Assembly (NCBI GenBank): GCA_013042375.1
Contig: JABDQH010000087.1
Coordinates: forward strand, 1-48,092
Origin: Woeseiaceae bacterium
GTDB lineage: Bacteria > Pseudomonadota > Gammaproteobacteria > Steroidobacterales > Woeseiaceae
Reading direction: 5' to 3'
DNA: 48,092 bases
Of this stretch, positions 16,031 through 26,032 are shown piece by piece; positions within the stretch are counted from its first letter, which is position 1; each line of letters begins with the position of its first letter. A program made the translations under genes and the position numbers. Under the pieces are notes generated by a model. That model did no database searches, was not told the DNA's origin, and saw only the letters and a list, made by a program, of their open reading frames with translations.

Positions 16031-17229
16031 CGGGCGGTAGTCTGCCCCCCGAGCAGAAGCTCCGCCAGTCGTGGTGTTCCGAACCAGTAGGCGAGTTCGC
16101 GCGGGTGCGCAAAGTCCCAGATCGCAATATCGGCGCGCTTGCCTTTGGCGAGCGTGCCGCGATCGGGGAGACCGAGAGCCTGCGCCGCGGCATGTGTCAC
16201 GCCGGCGAAACATTCTTCGGGCGTCAGCCTGAACTGCCGCGCCGCCAGCATCATCGCGGCGTGCAGGCTGCAGATGGGTGACGTACCCGGATTGCAGTCG
16301 GTCGCGACGGCGATCGGCACGCCGTTGGCGCGCAGCGCTGCGACGGGTGGCCGCCGTGTTTCGCCAAGCGTCACAAAGGCGCCCGGCAGCAGAACGGCGA
16401 CGGTGCCGGATTCGGCCAGAGTTTCGACGGCGGCGGCCGGCGTGTACTCGAGGTGATCGGCCGACAGTGCGCCGAACGCGGCGGCGAGACGGGCGCCGCC
16501 GCCATCGCTGAGCTGGTCCGCGTGCAGCTTGACCGGCAGGCCGAGTTCGTGCGCGCGCGAGAAAATACTCTCGACCTGCCCCGCGTCGAACGCGATGGAC
16601 TCGCAATAGGCGTCGACCGCGTCGGCCAGGCGGCCCGCGACGACCTCGGGCAACAGTTCGTTGCATATGAGATCGACGTAACCGTCCACGTCGTCCGCGA
16701 ATTCGGGCGGCACCGCATGCGCGGCCAGCAGGGTCGTGCACACGGTGACCGGCACCGCGTCGCCCAGCCGCCGCGCGACCTTCAGCATCTTCAGCTCGGT
16801 CTCGATATCGAGTCCGTAACCCGATTTGATCTCGACGGTAGCGACGCCTTCGGCCATGAGGGCGTGGATACGCTCCAGTGCACTCGCGTACAACGCGTCG
16901 GCGGATGCCTCGCGCGTCGCGTGCACGGTCGACATGATGCCGCCGCCGGCGCGCGCGATGTCCTCGTAGCTCGCGCCGCCCTGACGTTGCTCGAATTCGC
17001 CCGAGCGGTCGCCCGCGAACACGAGGTGCGTGTGGCAGTCGATCAGGGCCGGCGTAATCCAGCGCCCGTCAACCGAACGCGATTCGTCGGCGGCAAGGTC
17101 GGGTACTTCAGACTGCGGCCCGACCCACGCGATGTTCTCGCCCTCGATCGCAATGGCGCCGTCCTCGATGACGCCGTATCCAGGGCCTGTCATCGTCGCG
17201 ATGCGGGCGTCTGTCAGCAGCAGGTCCAT
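16027..17229 (-). CDS. hutI: Imidazolonepropionase
   Basis: 400 residues from ATG 17229. It catalyses step three of histidine degradation, opening 4-imidazolone-5-propionate to N-formimino-L-glutamate, in the cytoplasm. Amidohydrolase features: the metal-binding IDCHTHLVFAGDR, VEIKSGYGLD, PVKLHADQLSDGGGARL, SADHLEY and ATDCNPGTSP blocks, all characteristic of HutI. It is transcribed divergently from the remaining hut genes with a 53-base shared control region. A promoter whose -10 box ends only 8 bases before the ATG implies a leaderless or nearly leaderless message. An upstream in-frame TTG-type start is less plausible because it would cross this promoter. Confidence 0.96.
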   Translation of the reverse strand: MDLLLTDARIATMTGPGYGVIEDGAIAIEGENIAWVGPQSEVPDLAADESRSVDGRWITPALIDCHTHLVFAGDRSGEFEQRQGGASYEDIARAGGGIMSTVHATREASADALYASALERIHALMAEGVATVEIKSGYGLDIETELKMLKVARRLGDAVPVTVCTTLLAAHAVPPEFADDVDGYVDLICNELLPEVVAGRLADAVDAYCESIAFDAGQVESIFSRAHELGLPVKLHADQLSDGGGARLAAAFGALSADHLEYTPAAAVETLAESGTVAVLLPGAFVTLGETRRPPVAALRANGVPIAVATDCNPGTSPICSLHAAMMLAARQFRLTPEECFAGVTHAAAQALGLPDRGTLAKGKRADIAIWDFAHPRELAYWFGTPRLAELLLGGQTTAR

Positions 17230-17237
17230 TGCATCGC

Positions 17238-17267
17238 AAATTAGCATGTACTAACCTGTATATACAA
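17238..17267 (-). promoter_or_regulatory. Predicted hutI promoter
   Basis: On the minus strand TTGTAT (17262-17267), an 18-base spacer and TAATTT (17238-17243) form a good sigma-70-like pair. Transcription should begin around 17229-17231, at the hutI ATG itself. The -35 box lies inside the HutC-type operator, so repressor binding would block polymerase. Confidence 0.55.
17257..17266. promoter_or_regulatory. HutC-type operator between hutI and hutF
   Basis: TGTATATACA is a perfect 10-base palindrome that fits the GTMTAKAC core known for HutC-subfamily GntR repressors. It sits in the divergent control region of the hut genes, whose own operon encodes HutC. A second, looser inverted repeat (TTAG, 6 bases, CTAA) lies at 17241-17254. 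Urocanate is the expected inducer, from knowledge of other Hut systems. Confidence 0.65.
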
Positions 17268-17282
17268 CTTCAGGATGCCCGT

Positions 17283-18638
17283 ATGACAGCGCTTTTCGCC
17301 CGCAAGACCTTGCTGCCCACCGGTTGGGCAGACGACGTTCGCATGGTGATCGATGGCGGGCGCGTTGTCGCGATCGAGACCGGCGCGATGCGGCAAAGCG
17401 ACGACGACGATATCACCTGCGTCATCCCGGGGCTTTGCAACGCGCACAGCCATGCGTTTCAGCGCGCACTCGCCGGGCACACCGAGCAGCGTTCTCCCGC
17501 AGGGCGCGACAACTTCTGGTCGTGGCGCGAGCGCATGTACGAACTCGCAGGCCGTGTCGATGCCGCCGCGCTGACGGCAATCGCCCGCCAGGCCTACTGC
17601 GAAATGCTCGCCGCGGGCTTCACGTCGGTCGCCGAGTTTCATTACCTGCATCGCGATCCGACCACTGGCGAGGATAGCGAGGCGATGTTCGAAGCCGTTG
17701 CCACGGCCGCGCGCGACAGCGGCATTCGCCTGACCTACGTGCCCGTGCACTACGAGCGTGCCGGCTTCGAGGATCCCGAACCGACGGCGCGCCAGGCGAG
17801 CTTCGCCATGTCGGCCGACGAATTTCTCGCCCATTTCGAGCGGGTCGCGGCGCGCTGCTCGGATACGATCAACGTCGGCGTCGGCGCGCACAGCCTGCGC
17901 GCGGTATCGAAGGCTTCGCTCGAGCGCATCGCGGGCCTTGCGGGCGGCGAGATACCCATGCACATCCATATCGCGGAGCAGCAGCGCGAAGTCGACCAGT
18001 GCTATTCATCCTACGGACGCCGGCCCGTGCGCTGGCTGCTCGAGAACTTCGATGTGGCAAGCAACTGGAGCCTGGTGCACGCGACGCACATGGACGACGA
18101 CGAAACGACGGCGCTGGCGCGCTCGGGCGCGGTCGCCGTGCTCTGTCCGAGTACCGAGGCGAACCTCGGCGACGGCCTGTTCCCGCTGCACGACTATGTC
18201 TCGCGCGGCGGGCGGATCGCCATCGGGTCCGACAGTCATATCTCGATCAACCCGTTCGAGGAGCTGCGCTGGCTTGAATACGGACAACGCCTCGTCTCGC
18301 ACTCGCGCAACGTCGTATCTCTGCGCAACAGTCACGTCGGCAGCGAGCTGTTCGCCCGCGCGCTCGAAGGCGGCGCTTACGCGTCGGGCCAGGCGGCGGT
18401 CGGGATCGAGGAAGGCGCGCCGGCGGATCTCGTCGTCCTGAGTGACGACGATCCGATGCTTGCGGGTCACGGCGACGAGTCGCGACTCGATGCGCTCGTC
18501 TTCTCCGGCTATCCGCTACCCATAGAGCGCGTCATGGTGGGCGGCCACTGGTGCGTCGTCGAGGGCAGCCATGTGCGCCGCGATCATGCGCGCGAGGAAT
18601 TCGCCGCCACGCTCGAAGCGCTCGGTCGCGCGTCATGA
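17283..18638 (+). CDS. hutF: Formimidoylglutamate deiminase
   Basis: 451 residues from ATG 17283, preceded by AGGA. HutF converts N-formimino-L-glutamate to N-formyl-L-glutamate plus ammonia, the step that defines the five-step histidine route. Amidohydrolase metal sites are visible: GLCNAHSHAFQRALAG near residue 55, MHIHIAEQQREVDQC, LVHATHMDDDE and IGSDSHISINPFEELR. The companion hutG downstream is exactly what this branch requires. It is the first gene of hutF-C-U-H-G, in which consecutive genes overlap by ATGA. The HutC-type operator lies 17 bases upstream. Confidence 0.95.
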   Translation: MTALFARKTLLPTGWADDVRMVIDGGRVVAIETGAMRQSDDDDITCVIPGLCNAHSHAFQRALAGHTEQRSPAGRDNFWSWRERMYELAGRVDAAALTAIARQAYCEMLAAGFTSVAEFHYLHRDPTTGEDSEAMFEAVATAARDSGIRLTYVPVHYERAGFEDPEPTARQASFAMSADEFLAHFERVAARCSDTINVGVGAHSLRAVSKASLERIAGLAGGEIPMHIHIAEQQREVDQCYSSYGRRPVRWLLENFDVASNWSLVHATHMDDDETTALARSGAVAVLCPSTEANLGDGLFPLHDYVSRGGRIAIGSDSHISINPFEELRWLEYGQRLVSHSRNVVSLRNSHVGSELFARALEGGAYASGQAAVGIEEGAPADLVVLSDDDPMLAGHGDESRLDALVFSGYPLPIERVMVGGHWCVVEGSHVRRDHAREEFAATLEALGRAS

Positions 18639-19351
18639 ACACGACCAAGCCGCGTTACCAGCAGCTCAAGGACCTGATCATCGGGCGTATCGCGGCGGGC
18701 GAGTTGCGGCCGAGCGATCGCGTCCCCTCCGAGCACGAACTCGTCGCGGCGATGAAGGTCTCGCGCATGACGGCCAATCGCGCGCTGCGCGAATTGCACG
18801 ACGAAGGCTATGTCGAACGCATTGCCGGTCGCGGCACTTTCGTCTCGGATCAACGTGCGCAATCCGCTTTGCTCGAAGTGCGTAATATCGCAGACGAGAT
18901 CGCCGGCCGCGGTCACCGCCACGCGAGCAGCGTGGTCCGCCAGTCGCGCCAGCACGCGCGCGGCGAGATCGCGAAAGCCCTGCAGGTCGAACAGGGCACG
19001 GACGTGTTCCACCTGTTGCTCGTGCATTACGAAGACGACGAGCCGATACAGGTCGAGGACCGGCATGTCCTCGCGTCATTCGCGCCCGATTGTCTCGGCC
19101 AGGATTTTGCCGCAGTGACGCCGAGCGCCTACCTGACCTCGATCGCGCCGCTGCAGGAAGCCGACCACGTGGTGCGCGCCGCAATGCCCAACGCCGCGGT
19201 CCGGCAGCGCCTGCACATGGCCGACGACGAACCGGCCCTCGTCGTCATTCGTCGCACCTGGTCCGAGGGGCGTCCCGTCACGTTTACACGACTTCACCAT
19301 CCCGGCAGCCGCTATGAACTGACCGGCAGACTGGAGAAAAAAGCATCATGA
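18635..19351 (+). CDS. hutC: Histidine utilisation repressor, GntR/HutC family
   Basis: 238 residues from ATG 18635, overlapping the hutF stop by ATGA. Residues about 5-70 form a GntR winged helix ([48 protein letters not shown]). Residues about 90-230 form the UTRA ligand domain ([20 protein letters not shown], then [20 protein letters not shown]). HutC proteins repress hut genes and release DNA on binding urocanate. The matching GTATATAC palindrome in the hutI/hutF gap, and the gene's place inside the operon, indicate autorepression. A longer in-frame start inside hutF has no support. Confidence 0.94.
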   Translation: MNTTKPRYQQLKDLIIGRIAAGELRPSDRVPSEHELVAAMKVSRMTANRALRELHDEGYVERIAGRGTFVSDQRAQSALLEVRNIADEIAGRGHRHASSVVRQSRQHARGEIAKALQVEQGTDVFHLLLVHYEDDEPIQVEDRHVLASFAPDCLGQDFAAVTPSAYLTSIAPLQEADHVVRAAMPNAAVRQRLHMADDEPALVVIRRTWSEGRPVTFTRLHHPGSRYELTGRLEKKAS

Positions 19352-21012
19352 GCAGAACCATCAAGGCACCGACAGGCACCGACTTACAGGCAAAAAGCTG
19401 GCTGACCGAGGCACCGCTGCGCATGCTGATGAACAATCTCGACCCGCAGGTCGGCGAACGCCCGCAGGACCTCGTCGTGTACGGCGGCATCGGCAAGGCG
19501 GCGCGCAACTGGGCGTGCTACGACAAGATCGTCGAGACGCTGAAAGAGCTCGACGCCGACGAGACCCTGCTGGTGCAGTCGGGCAAACCCGTCGGCGTCT
19601 TCAGGACGCACGAGGATGCGCCGCGCGTGCTGATCGCCAACTCGAACCTGGTGCCGGCGTGGGCGACGTGGGAGCACTTTCGCGAGCTCGACAGGAAGGG
19701 CCTGATGATGTTCGGTCAGATGACGGCCGGCTCGTGGATCTATATCGGCAGCCAGGGCATCGTGCAGGGAACCTACGAGACCTTCGCCGAGATGGGCCGC
19801 CAGCACTACGACGGCGATCTCGCCGGGCGCTGGATCCTGACGGCGGGCCTCGGCGGCATGGGCGGCGCACAACCGCTGGCCGCGACCATGGCCGGTGCGT
19901 CGATGCTGGCAATCGAGTGCCAGGCGGATCGCATCCAGATGCGTCTCGACACGGGCTACCTCGACAAGCATGCCGCCACACTCGACGAGGCGCTGGCGAT
20001 GATCGACGAGGCGGTCGCGAGCAGGCAGCCTGTCTCGGTCGGCCTGCTCGGCAACGCGGGCGAGATACTCCCCGAACTCGTCGAGCGCGGCGTGCGCCCC
20101 GACGCCGTGACAGACCAGACCTCGGCGCACGATCCCGCCAACGGCTACCTGCCCATCGGCTGGAGTGTCGAGGAGTGGTTCGAGAAACGCGAGTCCGACC
20201 CGGACGCCGTCGTCGCGGCATCGGTCAAGTCGATGGCCGTGCACGTCGAGGCCATGCTCGCGTTCCAGCGCATGGGTGTGCCGACCTTCGACTACGGCAA
20301 CAACATCCGCCAGGTCGCGCTCGACCAGGGCGTGAAGAACGCGTTCGACTTCCCCGGATTCGTGCCGGCTTATGTGAGGCCGCTGTTTTGCCGCGGCGTC
20401 GGCCCGTTTCGCTGGGCCGCGCTGTCGGGCGACCCCGAGGATATCTACCGGACCGACGAGAAGGTCAAGGAGATCATCCCGGACGATCCTCACCTGCACC
20501 ACTGGCTGGATGCGGCGCGTGAGCGCATCCACTTCCAGGGGCTGCCCGCGCGCATTTGCTGGGTCGGGCTCGGGCAGCGCGACAAGCTCGGGCTGGCATT
20601 CAACGAGATGGTGCGCAAGGGTGAGCTCAAGGCGCCCGTCGTGATCGGCCGCGATCATCTTGACAGCGGCTCGGTCGCGAGTCCCAACCGCGAGACCGAG
20701 GCGATGAAGGACGGCAGCGACGCCGTCTCGGACTGGGCCGTGCTCAATGCCCTGCTGAATACGGCGAGCGGCGCGACCTGGGTGTCGTTCCACCATGGCG
20801 GCGGCGTGGGAATGGGCTACGCTCAACATGGGGGCCTCGTTATTGTCTGCGACGGCAGCGAGGCAGCGGACAAGCGCATCGCGCGGGTCCTGTGGAACGA
20901 CCCGGCTACGGGCGTCATGCGCCATGCGGATGCCGGCTATGAGAGCGCCATCGACTGCGCGCGTGAGCACAGGCTCAACCTGCCAATGGTCGATTTCGGG
21001 AGCGATAGATGA
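19348..21012 (+). CDS. hutU: Urocanate hydratase
   Basis: 554 residues, essentially the canonical length. Urocanase uses tightly bound NAD+ as an electrophile to convert urocanate to imidazolonepropionate. Conserved blocks include [54 protein letters not shown], the [14 protein letters not shown] segment and [15 protein letters not shown], which contains the conserved active-site cysteine, then [17 protein letters not shown]. It overlaps hutC and hutH by 4 bases on each side, so all hut enzymes should be made in step. Confidence 0.97.
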   Translation: MSRTIKAPTGTDLQAKSWLTEAPLRMLMNNLDPQVGERPQDLVVYGGIGKAARNWACYDKIVETLKELDADETLLVQSGKPVGVFRTHEDAPRVLIANSNLVPAWATWEHFRELDRKGLMMFGQMTAGSWIYIGSQGIVQGTYETFAEMGRQHYDGDLAGRWILTAGLGGMGGAQPLAATMAGASMLAIECQADRIQMRLDTGYLDKHAATLDEALAMIDEAVASRQPVSVGLLGNAGEILPELVERGVRPDAVTDQTSAHDPANGYLPIGWSVEEWFEKRESDPDAVVAASVKSMAVHVEAMLAFQRMGVPTFDYGNNIRQVALDQGVKNAFDFPGFVPAYVRPLFCRGVGPFRWAALSGDPEDIYRTDEKVKEIIPDDPHLHHWLDAARERIHFQGLPARICWVGLGQRDKLGLAFNEMVRKGELKAPVVIGRDHLDSGSVASPNRETEAMKDGSDAVSDWAVLNALLNTASGATWVSFHHGGGVGMGYAQHGGLVIVCDGSEAADKRIARVLWNDPATGVMRHADAGYESAIDCAREHRLNLPMVDFGSDR

Positions 21013-22538
21013 AACTGACGGTCGATAACCAGCTCGTAACGCTCGACGAACTGCGCCGGGCGTGGCTCGAACCCGTGACCGTCGAGCTCGGCGACGAGGC
21101 GCGGCGGCGCATTGCCGAATCGAACGAGCTGATCGACGAAGTCGTGGCTCACGGCGACACTGTCTACGGCGTCAATACCGGCTTCGGCCAGCTCGCCTCC
21201 GAGCGCGTCAGCGACGACGAGCTCGCGCACCTGCAGGAGAATCTCGTGCGCTCGCACGCCGTCGGCGTCGGCGAGGAACTCGACGATGCCGTCGTGCGCC
21301 TGGTCATGCTCATGAAGGTCGTCGCGCTGGCAGAGGGGTTTTCGGGCGTGCGTCTCCAGCTCGTCGAGACACTGTGTGCACTGATCAACGCGGAAATCTA
21401 TCCGCTCATCCCGTCGCGCGGCTCGGTCGGTGCGTCGGGTGACCTCGCCCCGCTCGCACATATGGCCGGCGCACTCATTGGTATCGGCGAGGTGCGCGTC
21501 GGCGGCAACATCGTGCCGGCGCCGATCGCGCTCAAGGAAGCCGGGATCGAGCCCTTGCAGCTCGCACCCAAGGAGGGACTGGCGTTACTCAACGGCACAC
21601 AGGTGTCGACGGCACTTGCGCTGGCTGCCGTGTTCCGGACCGAGAATGTCCTTGCGGCCGCGCTCATGGCCGGAGCAATGTCCTCGGACGCTATCAAGGG
21701 CAGCGACGTCCCGTTCGACCGCCGCATCCAGATCGTGCGCGGCCACGGCGGACAGATCGCCGTCGCCGGCGTGCTGCGCGACCTGATGCGTGACAGCGAG
21801 ATTCGCGCGTCGCACGCGGAGTGCCATCGGGTGCAGGATCCTTACTCCATTCGCTGCCAGCCGCAGGTCGTCGGCGCCTGCCTCGATGTGCTGCGCCATG
21901 TCTGCAAAGTCCTCGAGACGGAGGCCAATGCCGTTACGGACAACCCCCTCGTGTTCGTGGACTCCGGGGCCGTCCTGTCGGGTGGCAATTTCCACGCCGA
22001 GCCGGTGGCGCTGGCGGCGGATTACCTGGCGCTCGCAATCGCCGAGATCGGCGCGCTGTCCGAGCGGCGCATTGCGCTGCTCATCGATGCGCACCTGAGC
22101 GGTCTGCCCGCGTTTCTCGTCGAGGAAGGCGGGCTAAACAGCGGTTTCATGATGGCGCAGGTCACGGCCGCGGCGCTCGCCTCGGAGAACAAGTCACACG
22201 CACATCCGGCAAGCGTCGATAGCCTGCCGACCTCGGCCAACCAGGAAGACCACGTCAGCATGGCGGCGTTTGCGGCGCGTCGGCTGCACACGATGATCGA
22301 CAATGTCGCCGACATCGTCGCGATCGAGCTGCTGGCCGCGGCGCAGGGCATCGAGTTCCGGCGCCCGGCGAAAAGCTCGCCGCCGATCGAGGAGGTCGTG
22401 GTCGGGATTCGCGCGCTGTCGCCGCCCTACGATCAGGACCGCTCGCTGGCGGCCGATATCCGGCGTGTCGCGGCGACTGTCGATGCCGGCGCCTACTGCC
22501 GTTACGCGGAATCGGTGTTGCCCAGCCTGAGCCGATGA
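21009..22538 (+). CDS. hutH: Histidine ammonia-lyase
   Basis: 509 residues. It deaminates L-histidine to urocanate without added cofactor. The self-formed MIO prosthetic group comes from Ala142-Ser143-Gly144 in [17 protein letters not shown], present and intact. Other conserved parts are [44 protein letters not shown] and [19 protein letters not shown]. The length matches bacterial HutH. It starts in the ATGA overlap with hutU and ends in the ATGA overlap with hutG. It catalyses the first pathway step although it is fourth in the operon. Confidence 0.97.
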   Translation: MKLTVDNQLVTLDELRRAWLEPVTVELGDEARRRIAESNELIDEVVAHGDTVYGVNTGFGQLASERVSDDELAHLQENLVRSHAVGVGEELDDAVVRLVMLMKVVALAEGFSGVRLQLVETLCALINAEIYPLIPSRGSVGASGDLAPLAHMAGALIGIGEVRVGGNIVPAPIALKEAGIEPLQLAPKEGLALLNGTQVSTALALAAVFRTENVLAAALMAGAMSSDAIKGSDVPFDRRIQIVRGHGGQIAVAGVLRDLMRDSEIRASHAECHRVQDPYSIRCQPQVVGACLDVLRHVCKVLETEANAVTDNPLVFVDSGAVLSGGNFHAEPVALAADYLALAIAEIGALSERRIALLIDAHLSGLPAFLVEEGGLNSGFMMAQVTAAALASENKSHAHPASVDSLPTSANQEDHVSMAAFAARRLHTMIDNVADIVAIELLAAAQGIEFRRPAKSSPPIEEVVVGIRALSPPYDQDRSLAADIRRVAATVDAGAYCRYAESVLPSLSR

Positions 22539-23323
22539 GCGAGGTCTTCACGTTCCACGAAGGCTGCTCGCCGCTGCTCGTGAGCGTACCCCACGACGGG
22601 CGCGATCTGCCTCGCGATCTGCGTGGGCGCATGACAGTGGCGGGGTTGGCGCTCGGCGATACCGACTGGCACGTTGCACGCCTGTACGACTTCGTACGCG
22701 ATCTTGGCGCCAACCTGTTGGTCGCACGATACTCGCGCTACGTCGTCGACCTGAATCGCCCGGCCGACGACGCGGCGCTATATGCCGGCCAGGTCGCGAC
22801 CGGGCTGTGTCCGTCGTCGACCTTCGCGGGCGAGGCCATCTACGAGGACGGCCCGATCGGCCCGGACGAGACGGCCCGGCGCGTTTGCGACTACTGGCAG
22901 CCCTACCACGACAAGCTGGCCGCGACGCTGGCGGCATTGAAGGCCCGGCACGGCTATGCGCTGCTGTGGGACGCGCATTCGATCGCGAGCGTCGTGCCGC
23001 GGCTCTTCGACGGCAAACTCCCCGCGCTCAATATCGGCACCTACGGGGGCCGCAGCTGCGCAGAGCCGCTGGCGGCCGCGGTCACCGCGCGCGCGGCCCG
23101 AAGCCCGTATAGCCATGTCCGGGACGGGCGCTTTCAGGGTGGCTTCATCACGCGCCGCTACGGTGAGCCCGCTAAGCACGTGCATGCGGTGCAACTGGAG
23201 ATCGCGCAGCGGGTCTACATGGACGAATTATCGGGCACTTACGACGCGCAAAAGGCATCGCAGCTTCGTGATACGCTGCGCCGCATGCTCGAGACACTTA
23301 TCAAGACTGCAACAAAGAGTTGA
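22535..23323 (+). CDS. hutG: N-formylglutamate deformylase
   Basis: 262 residues. It hydrolyses N-formyl-L-glutamate to L-glutamate and formate, completing the HutF branch. Typical elements are the early LLVSVPHDGRDLP with a metal-ligand His, DTDWHVARLYDF, the DLNRPADDAALY segment, LWDAHSIAS, and GGFITRRYGEPAKHVHAVQLEI. Formate released here is a substrate for the formate dehydrogenase encoded at 27.2-32.8 kb. It is the last gene clearly belonging to the hut operon; a lipoprotein gene starts 5 bases downstream and may be co-transcribed. Confidence 0.95.
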   Translation: MSEVFTFHEGCSPLLVSVPHDGRDLPRDLRGRMTVAGLALGDTDWHVARLYDFVRDLGANLLVARYSRYVVDLNRPADDAALYAGQVATGLCPSSTFAGEAIYEDGPIGPDETARRVCDYWQPYHDKLAATLAALKARHGYALLWDAHSIASVVPRLFDGKLPALNIGTYGGRSCAEPLAAAVTARAARSPYSHVRDGRFQGGFITRRYGEPAKHVHAVQLEIAQRVYMDELSGTYDAQKASQLRDTLRRMLETLIKTATKS

Positions 23324-23328
23324 GAACT

Positions 23329-23871
23329 ATGAAATTCAGGAAACTTTCGGGACTGTCGTTGCTGTTGGCGGCAATCATCATCGCAGCGGGCTGCGCGACC
23401 ACGGGTTCGAGCCTGGACCGCGACGTGGATGAGGCGCTCGGCGTGTTCCGGCAGCAGGTCGACGGATCCGACGTGTTTCTCAGCCAGGCGGCCGGTTACC
23501 TGGTGTTTCCCAAGGTCTACAAGGCCGGCGTCGGCGTCGGTGCCGAGACAGGCGAGGGCGTGCTGCGCATCGGCGGTTCGACGGTCGCGTACTACCGCAC
23601 GACGAGCGGATCCGTCGGATTCCAGCTCGGCGCGCAGGCCAAGTCGATCGTGATCGCGTTCATGACGCGCGAAGCGCTCGACAAGTTTCGTAACTCGGAA
23701 GGCTGGAAAGTCGGCGTCGACGGTTCGGTCGCACTCATCGACATCGGTGCGGGCAAGACGATCGACTCGCAGAACATCGTTGATCCGGTCGTCGGCTTCA
23801 TCTTCGGCTCGAAAGGCCTGATGTATAACCTGACGCTCGAAGGCACCAAGTTCTCCCGGCTCGAAAAATAG
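23329..23871 (+). CDS. SYLF-domain (YSC84-like) lipoprotein
   Basis: 180 residues from ATG 23329. An N-terminal basic/hydrophobic signal ends in a lipobox (IAAGC, Cys about 22), so the protein should be lipid-anchored. The rest is a SYLF/YSC84 domain: GYLVFPKVYKAGVGVGAETG, STVAYYRTTSGSVGFQLGAQ, GSVALIDIGAGKTID and a PVVGFIFGSKGLMYNLTLEG finish. In eukaryotes this domain binds phosphoinositides; the bacterial role is unknown. It lies 5 bases after hutG and 36 bases before the S46 peptidase, so it may sit in the same transcript, but no histidine-related role is known. Confidence 0.85.
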   Translation: MKFRKLSGLSLLLAAIIIAAGCATTGSSLDRDVDEALGVFRQQVDGSDVFLSQAAGYLVFPKVYKAGVGVGAETGEGVLRIGGSTVAYYRTTSGSVGFQLGAQAKSIVIAFMTREALDKFRNSEGWKVGVDGSVALIDIGAGKTIDSQNIVDPVVGFIFGSKGLMYNLTLEGTKFSRLEK

Positions 23872-23907
23872 GGTCCGGATGGTCTCGCCGCTGCTCGAAC
23901 GGTCGCA

Positions 23908-25971
23908 ATGACCAGGATCTTCCCAACACTGGTGCTCGTTCCCTTGTGTGCCGTGGCTGCCGCCGACGAGGGTATGTGGACGCTCGACAATTTTCCCGCC
24001 GACGCTGTCGCCGAAAAATACGACGTCAGCATCGACGACCGCTGGCTGCGTAACGCGCAGCTCGCGACGACCCGACTCGAGAGTGGCTGCACGGGATCGT
24101 TCGCGTCCGCAAACGGGCTCGTGCTGACCAACAATCACTGCACGTGGAGCTGCATCCGCAACCTGAGCACGGCCGAGCGCAACCTGTCCGACGAGGGCTT
24201 CATGGCCCGGGCGCGGGACGAAGAGCTGCGGTGCCCCGGGCAGCAAATTTCCGTGCTGGTCGACTTCGAGGATGTGACCGACAAGATCGCCAGTGCCACG
24301 CAGGGCATGGACGAAGCCGATGCGAACGAGGCGCGCAAGGCCGAGTCGACCCGGCTCGAAGCCGCGTGCGAGGCGGCCGCGGACGGCGAGCGCCACTGCG
24401 AGGCGGTCAAGCTCTACAACGGCGGCCAGTATTTCATCTACGAGTACCAGCGCTACGATGACGTGCGGCTCGTGTTCGCGCCCGAACTCGATATCGCGGC
24501 CTTCGGCGGCGACCCGGACAATTTCAACTTCCCGCGCTGGTGCCTCGACATGGCGTTCCTCAGGGCCTACGAGGACGGCAAGCCCGCGAAGACGCCCAAC
24601 TACCTGCGCTGGCGCGCATCGGGTCCGGACGCGGGCGAGCCGGTATTCATCACGGGACACCCGGGGTCGACCGACCGGCTGCTCACCGTTGCACAGCTCA
24701 AGTTCCAGCGCGACGTGACGCTGCCGCTGTGGTTACTGCGCTACTCCGAATTGCGCGGCCGCATGATGGCCTGGAAGAACACGAGCGATGCTGCTGCACG
24801 TACGGTCCAGCAACGCATTCTCGGATACGAGAACGCGATCAAGGTGCGACGCAATGAGCTCAAGGCGCTGCAGACCGACTACATGATCGAGCGCAAGGCA
24901 GCCGGCGAACAAGCAATGCGCGACGCCGTCGCGGCCGACCCGAAACTCGCGGCCGCCTACGGCGAGGCCTGGGACCTGATCGAGCGCTCGCTGGCAGCGC
25001 ATCGCAATTTCTATGAAGAGCACCTTTTTATCGAGAGCAGCGCGGGCCTGTCGGGCGAGCTTTATTACTATGCGAAGACGATCGTGCGCGGCACGGCCGA
25101 ACGCGAAAAGCCCAACGACGAGCGCATTCGCGCGTACACCGACGCGGCCTTGCCGGGCCTCGAGCAGTCGCTGTTTGCCGCGCGCCCGGTCGACAAGGAT
25201 TTCGAGGAGGTGCAGCTCACGTTCTCGCTCGAGAAGATGCGCGAATGGCTCGGCCCCGACAGTCAGTGGGTGCACCTGATCCTCGGCAAGGAAGCACCGG
25301 ACGCACTGGCCGCGAGGCTGGTGGCCGGTTCGAAGCTCGACGACCCGGCCTACCGCAGGAAACTCTGGGAGGGCGGCGTCGAGGCCGTCGCGGCGAGTGA
25401 CGATCCGCTGGTCCGCTTGGCCGCCAGGGTCGACCCGGGCGCGCGCGATTTGCGCAAACGTTACGAGGACGAAGTCGAGGCGCCGCGCGTACGCGGCGAG
25501 CAGATGATCGCGGACGCGCGTTTCAGGCTATACGGAACCGACACCTATCCGGACGCGACGTTTACGCTTCGCGTGACCTACGGGGCCGTCGAGGGTTGGC
25601 AGGAACGCGGCGACACGATAGAGCCGTTCACGCGCACGGCGCGCCTGTTCGAACGCGCGACGGGGCAGGCTCCTTTCCGGCTGCCCGAATCCTGGTCACG
25701 GGCGCGTGAAGACCTGGACCCGGAAACCCCGTTCAACTTCGTCGCGACGACGGACATTACCGGGGGCAATTCGGGTAGCCCGATGATCGCGGCCGACGGC
25801 GCGCTCATAGGCCTTGCCTTCGACGGTAACATCCATTCGATCGCGGGCGACTACTGGTTCGACGGCAGCGTGAACCGTACGGTCGGCGTGAACACGGCCA
25901 TCATGCTCGAAGCGATGAAGACCGTGTACGGCGCCGGTCATCTCGTCGACGAGCTGACCTTCGTCGACTGA
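23908..25971 (+). CDS. S46-family dipeptidyl peptidase (DPP7-like)
   Basis: 687 residues with an N-terminal signal peptide (MTRIFPTLVLVPLCAVAAAD). S46 enzymes are periplasmic or surface serine exopeptidases that release dipeptides. His77 in LTNNHC and Ser622 in TGGNSGSP are the expected catalytic residues; Asp214 in PRWCLDM is the probable third, though the usual PRHTGDF wording is altered. Gly640 in LAFDGN occupies the position that is Gly in DPP7 (hydrophobic P1) and Arg in DPP11 (acidic P1), suggesting DPP7-like specificity. It is slightly shorter than the usual 710-720 residues. Dipeptides from it could feed amino acid catabolism such as hut. Confidence 0.88.
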   Translation: MTRIFPTLVLVPLCAVAAADEGMWTLDNFPADAVAEKYDVSIDDRWLRNAQLATTRLESGCTGSFASANGLVLTNNHCTWSCIRNLSTAERNLSDEGFMARARDEELRCPGQQISVLVDFEDVTDKIASATQGMDEADANEARKAESTRLEAACEAAADGERHCEAVKLYNGGQYFIYEYQRYDDVRLVFAPELDIAAFGGDPDNFNFPRWCLDMAFLRAYEDGKPAKTPNYLRWRASGPDAGEPVFITGHPGSTDRLLTVAQLKFQRDVTLPLWLLRYSELRGRMMAWKNTSDAAARTVQQRILGYENAIKVRRNELKALQTDYMIERKAAGEQAMRDAVAADPKLAAAYGEAWDLIERSLAAHRNFYEEHLFIESSAGLSGELYYYAKTIVRGTAEREKPNDERIRAYTDAALPGLEQSLFAARPVDKDFEEVQLTFSLEKMREWLGPDSQWVHLILGKEAPDALAARLVAGSKLDDPAYRRKLWEGGVEAVAASDDPLVRLAARVDPGARDLRKRYEDEVEAPRVRGEQMIADARFRLYGTDTYPDATFTLRVTYGAVEGWQERGDTIEPFTRTARLFERATGQAPFRLPESWSRAREDLDPETPFNFVATTDITGGNSGSPMIAADGALIGLAFDGNIHSIAGDYWFDGSVNRTVGVNTAIMLEAMKTVYGAGHLVDELTFVD

Positions 25972-25988
25972 CACGCACGCCGCCCGGA

Positions 25989-26009
25989 ACCCGCCGTCGC
26001 GCGGCGGGT
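25989..26009 (+). terminator. Strong hairpin after the S46 peptidase gene
   Basis: ACCCGCCG (25989-25996), loop TCGCG, then CGGCGGGT (26002-26009): a perfect 8-base-pair GC-rich stem 18 bases after the stop codon. No U-run follows, so it may be an attenuated or Rho-assisted terminator or an mRNA-stabilising structure. Confidence 0.5.
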
Positions 26010-26032
26010 CTGACAATTTGAAGAGGGGCTGA

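Noticed and set aside
19384-20970. 528-residue minus-strand frame opposite hutU
   Set aside because: Shadow of the urocanase reading frame; no motif, and hutU is unmistakable.
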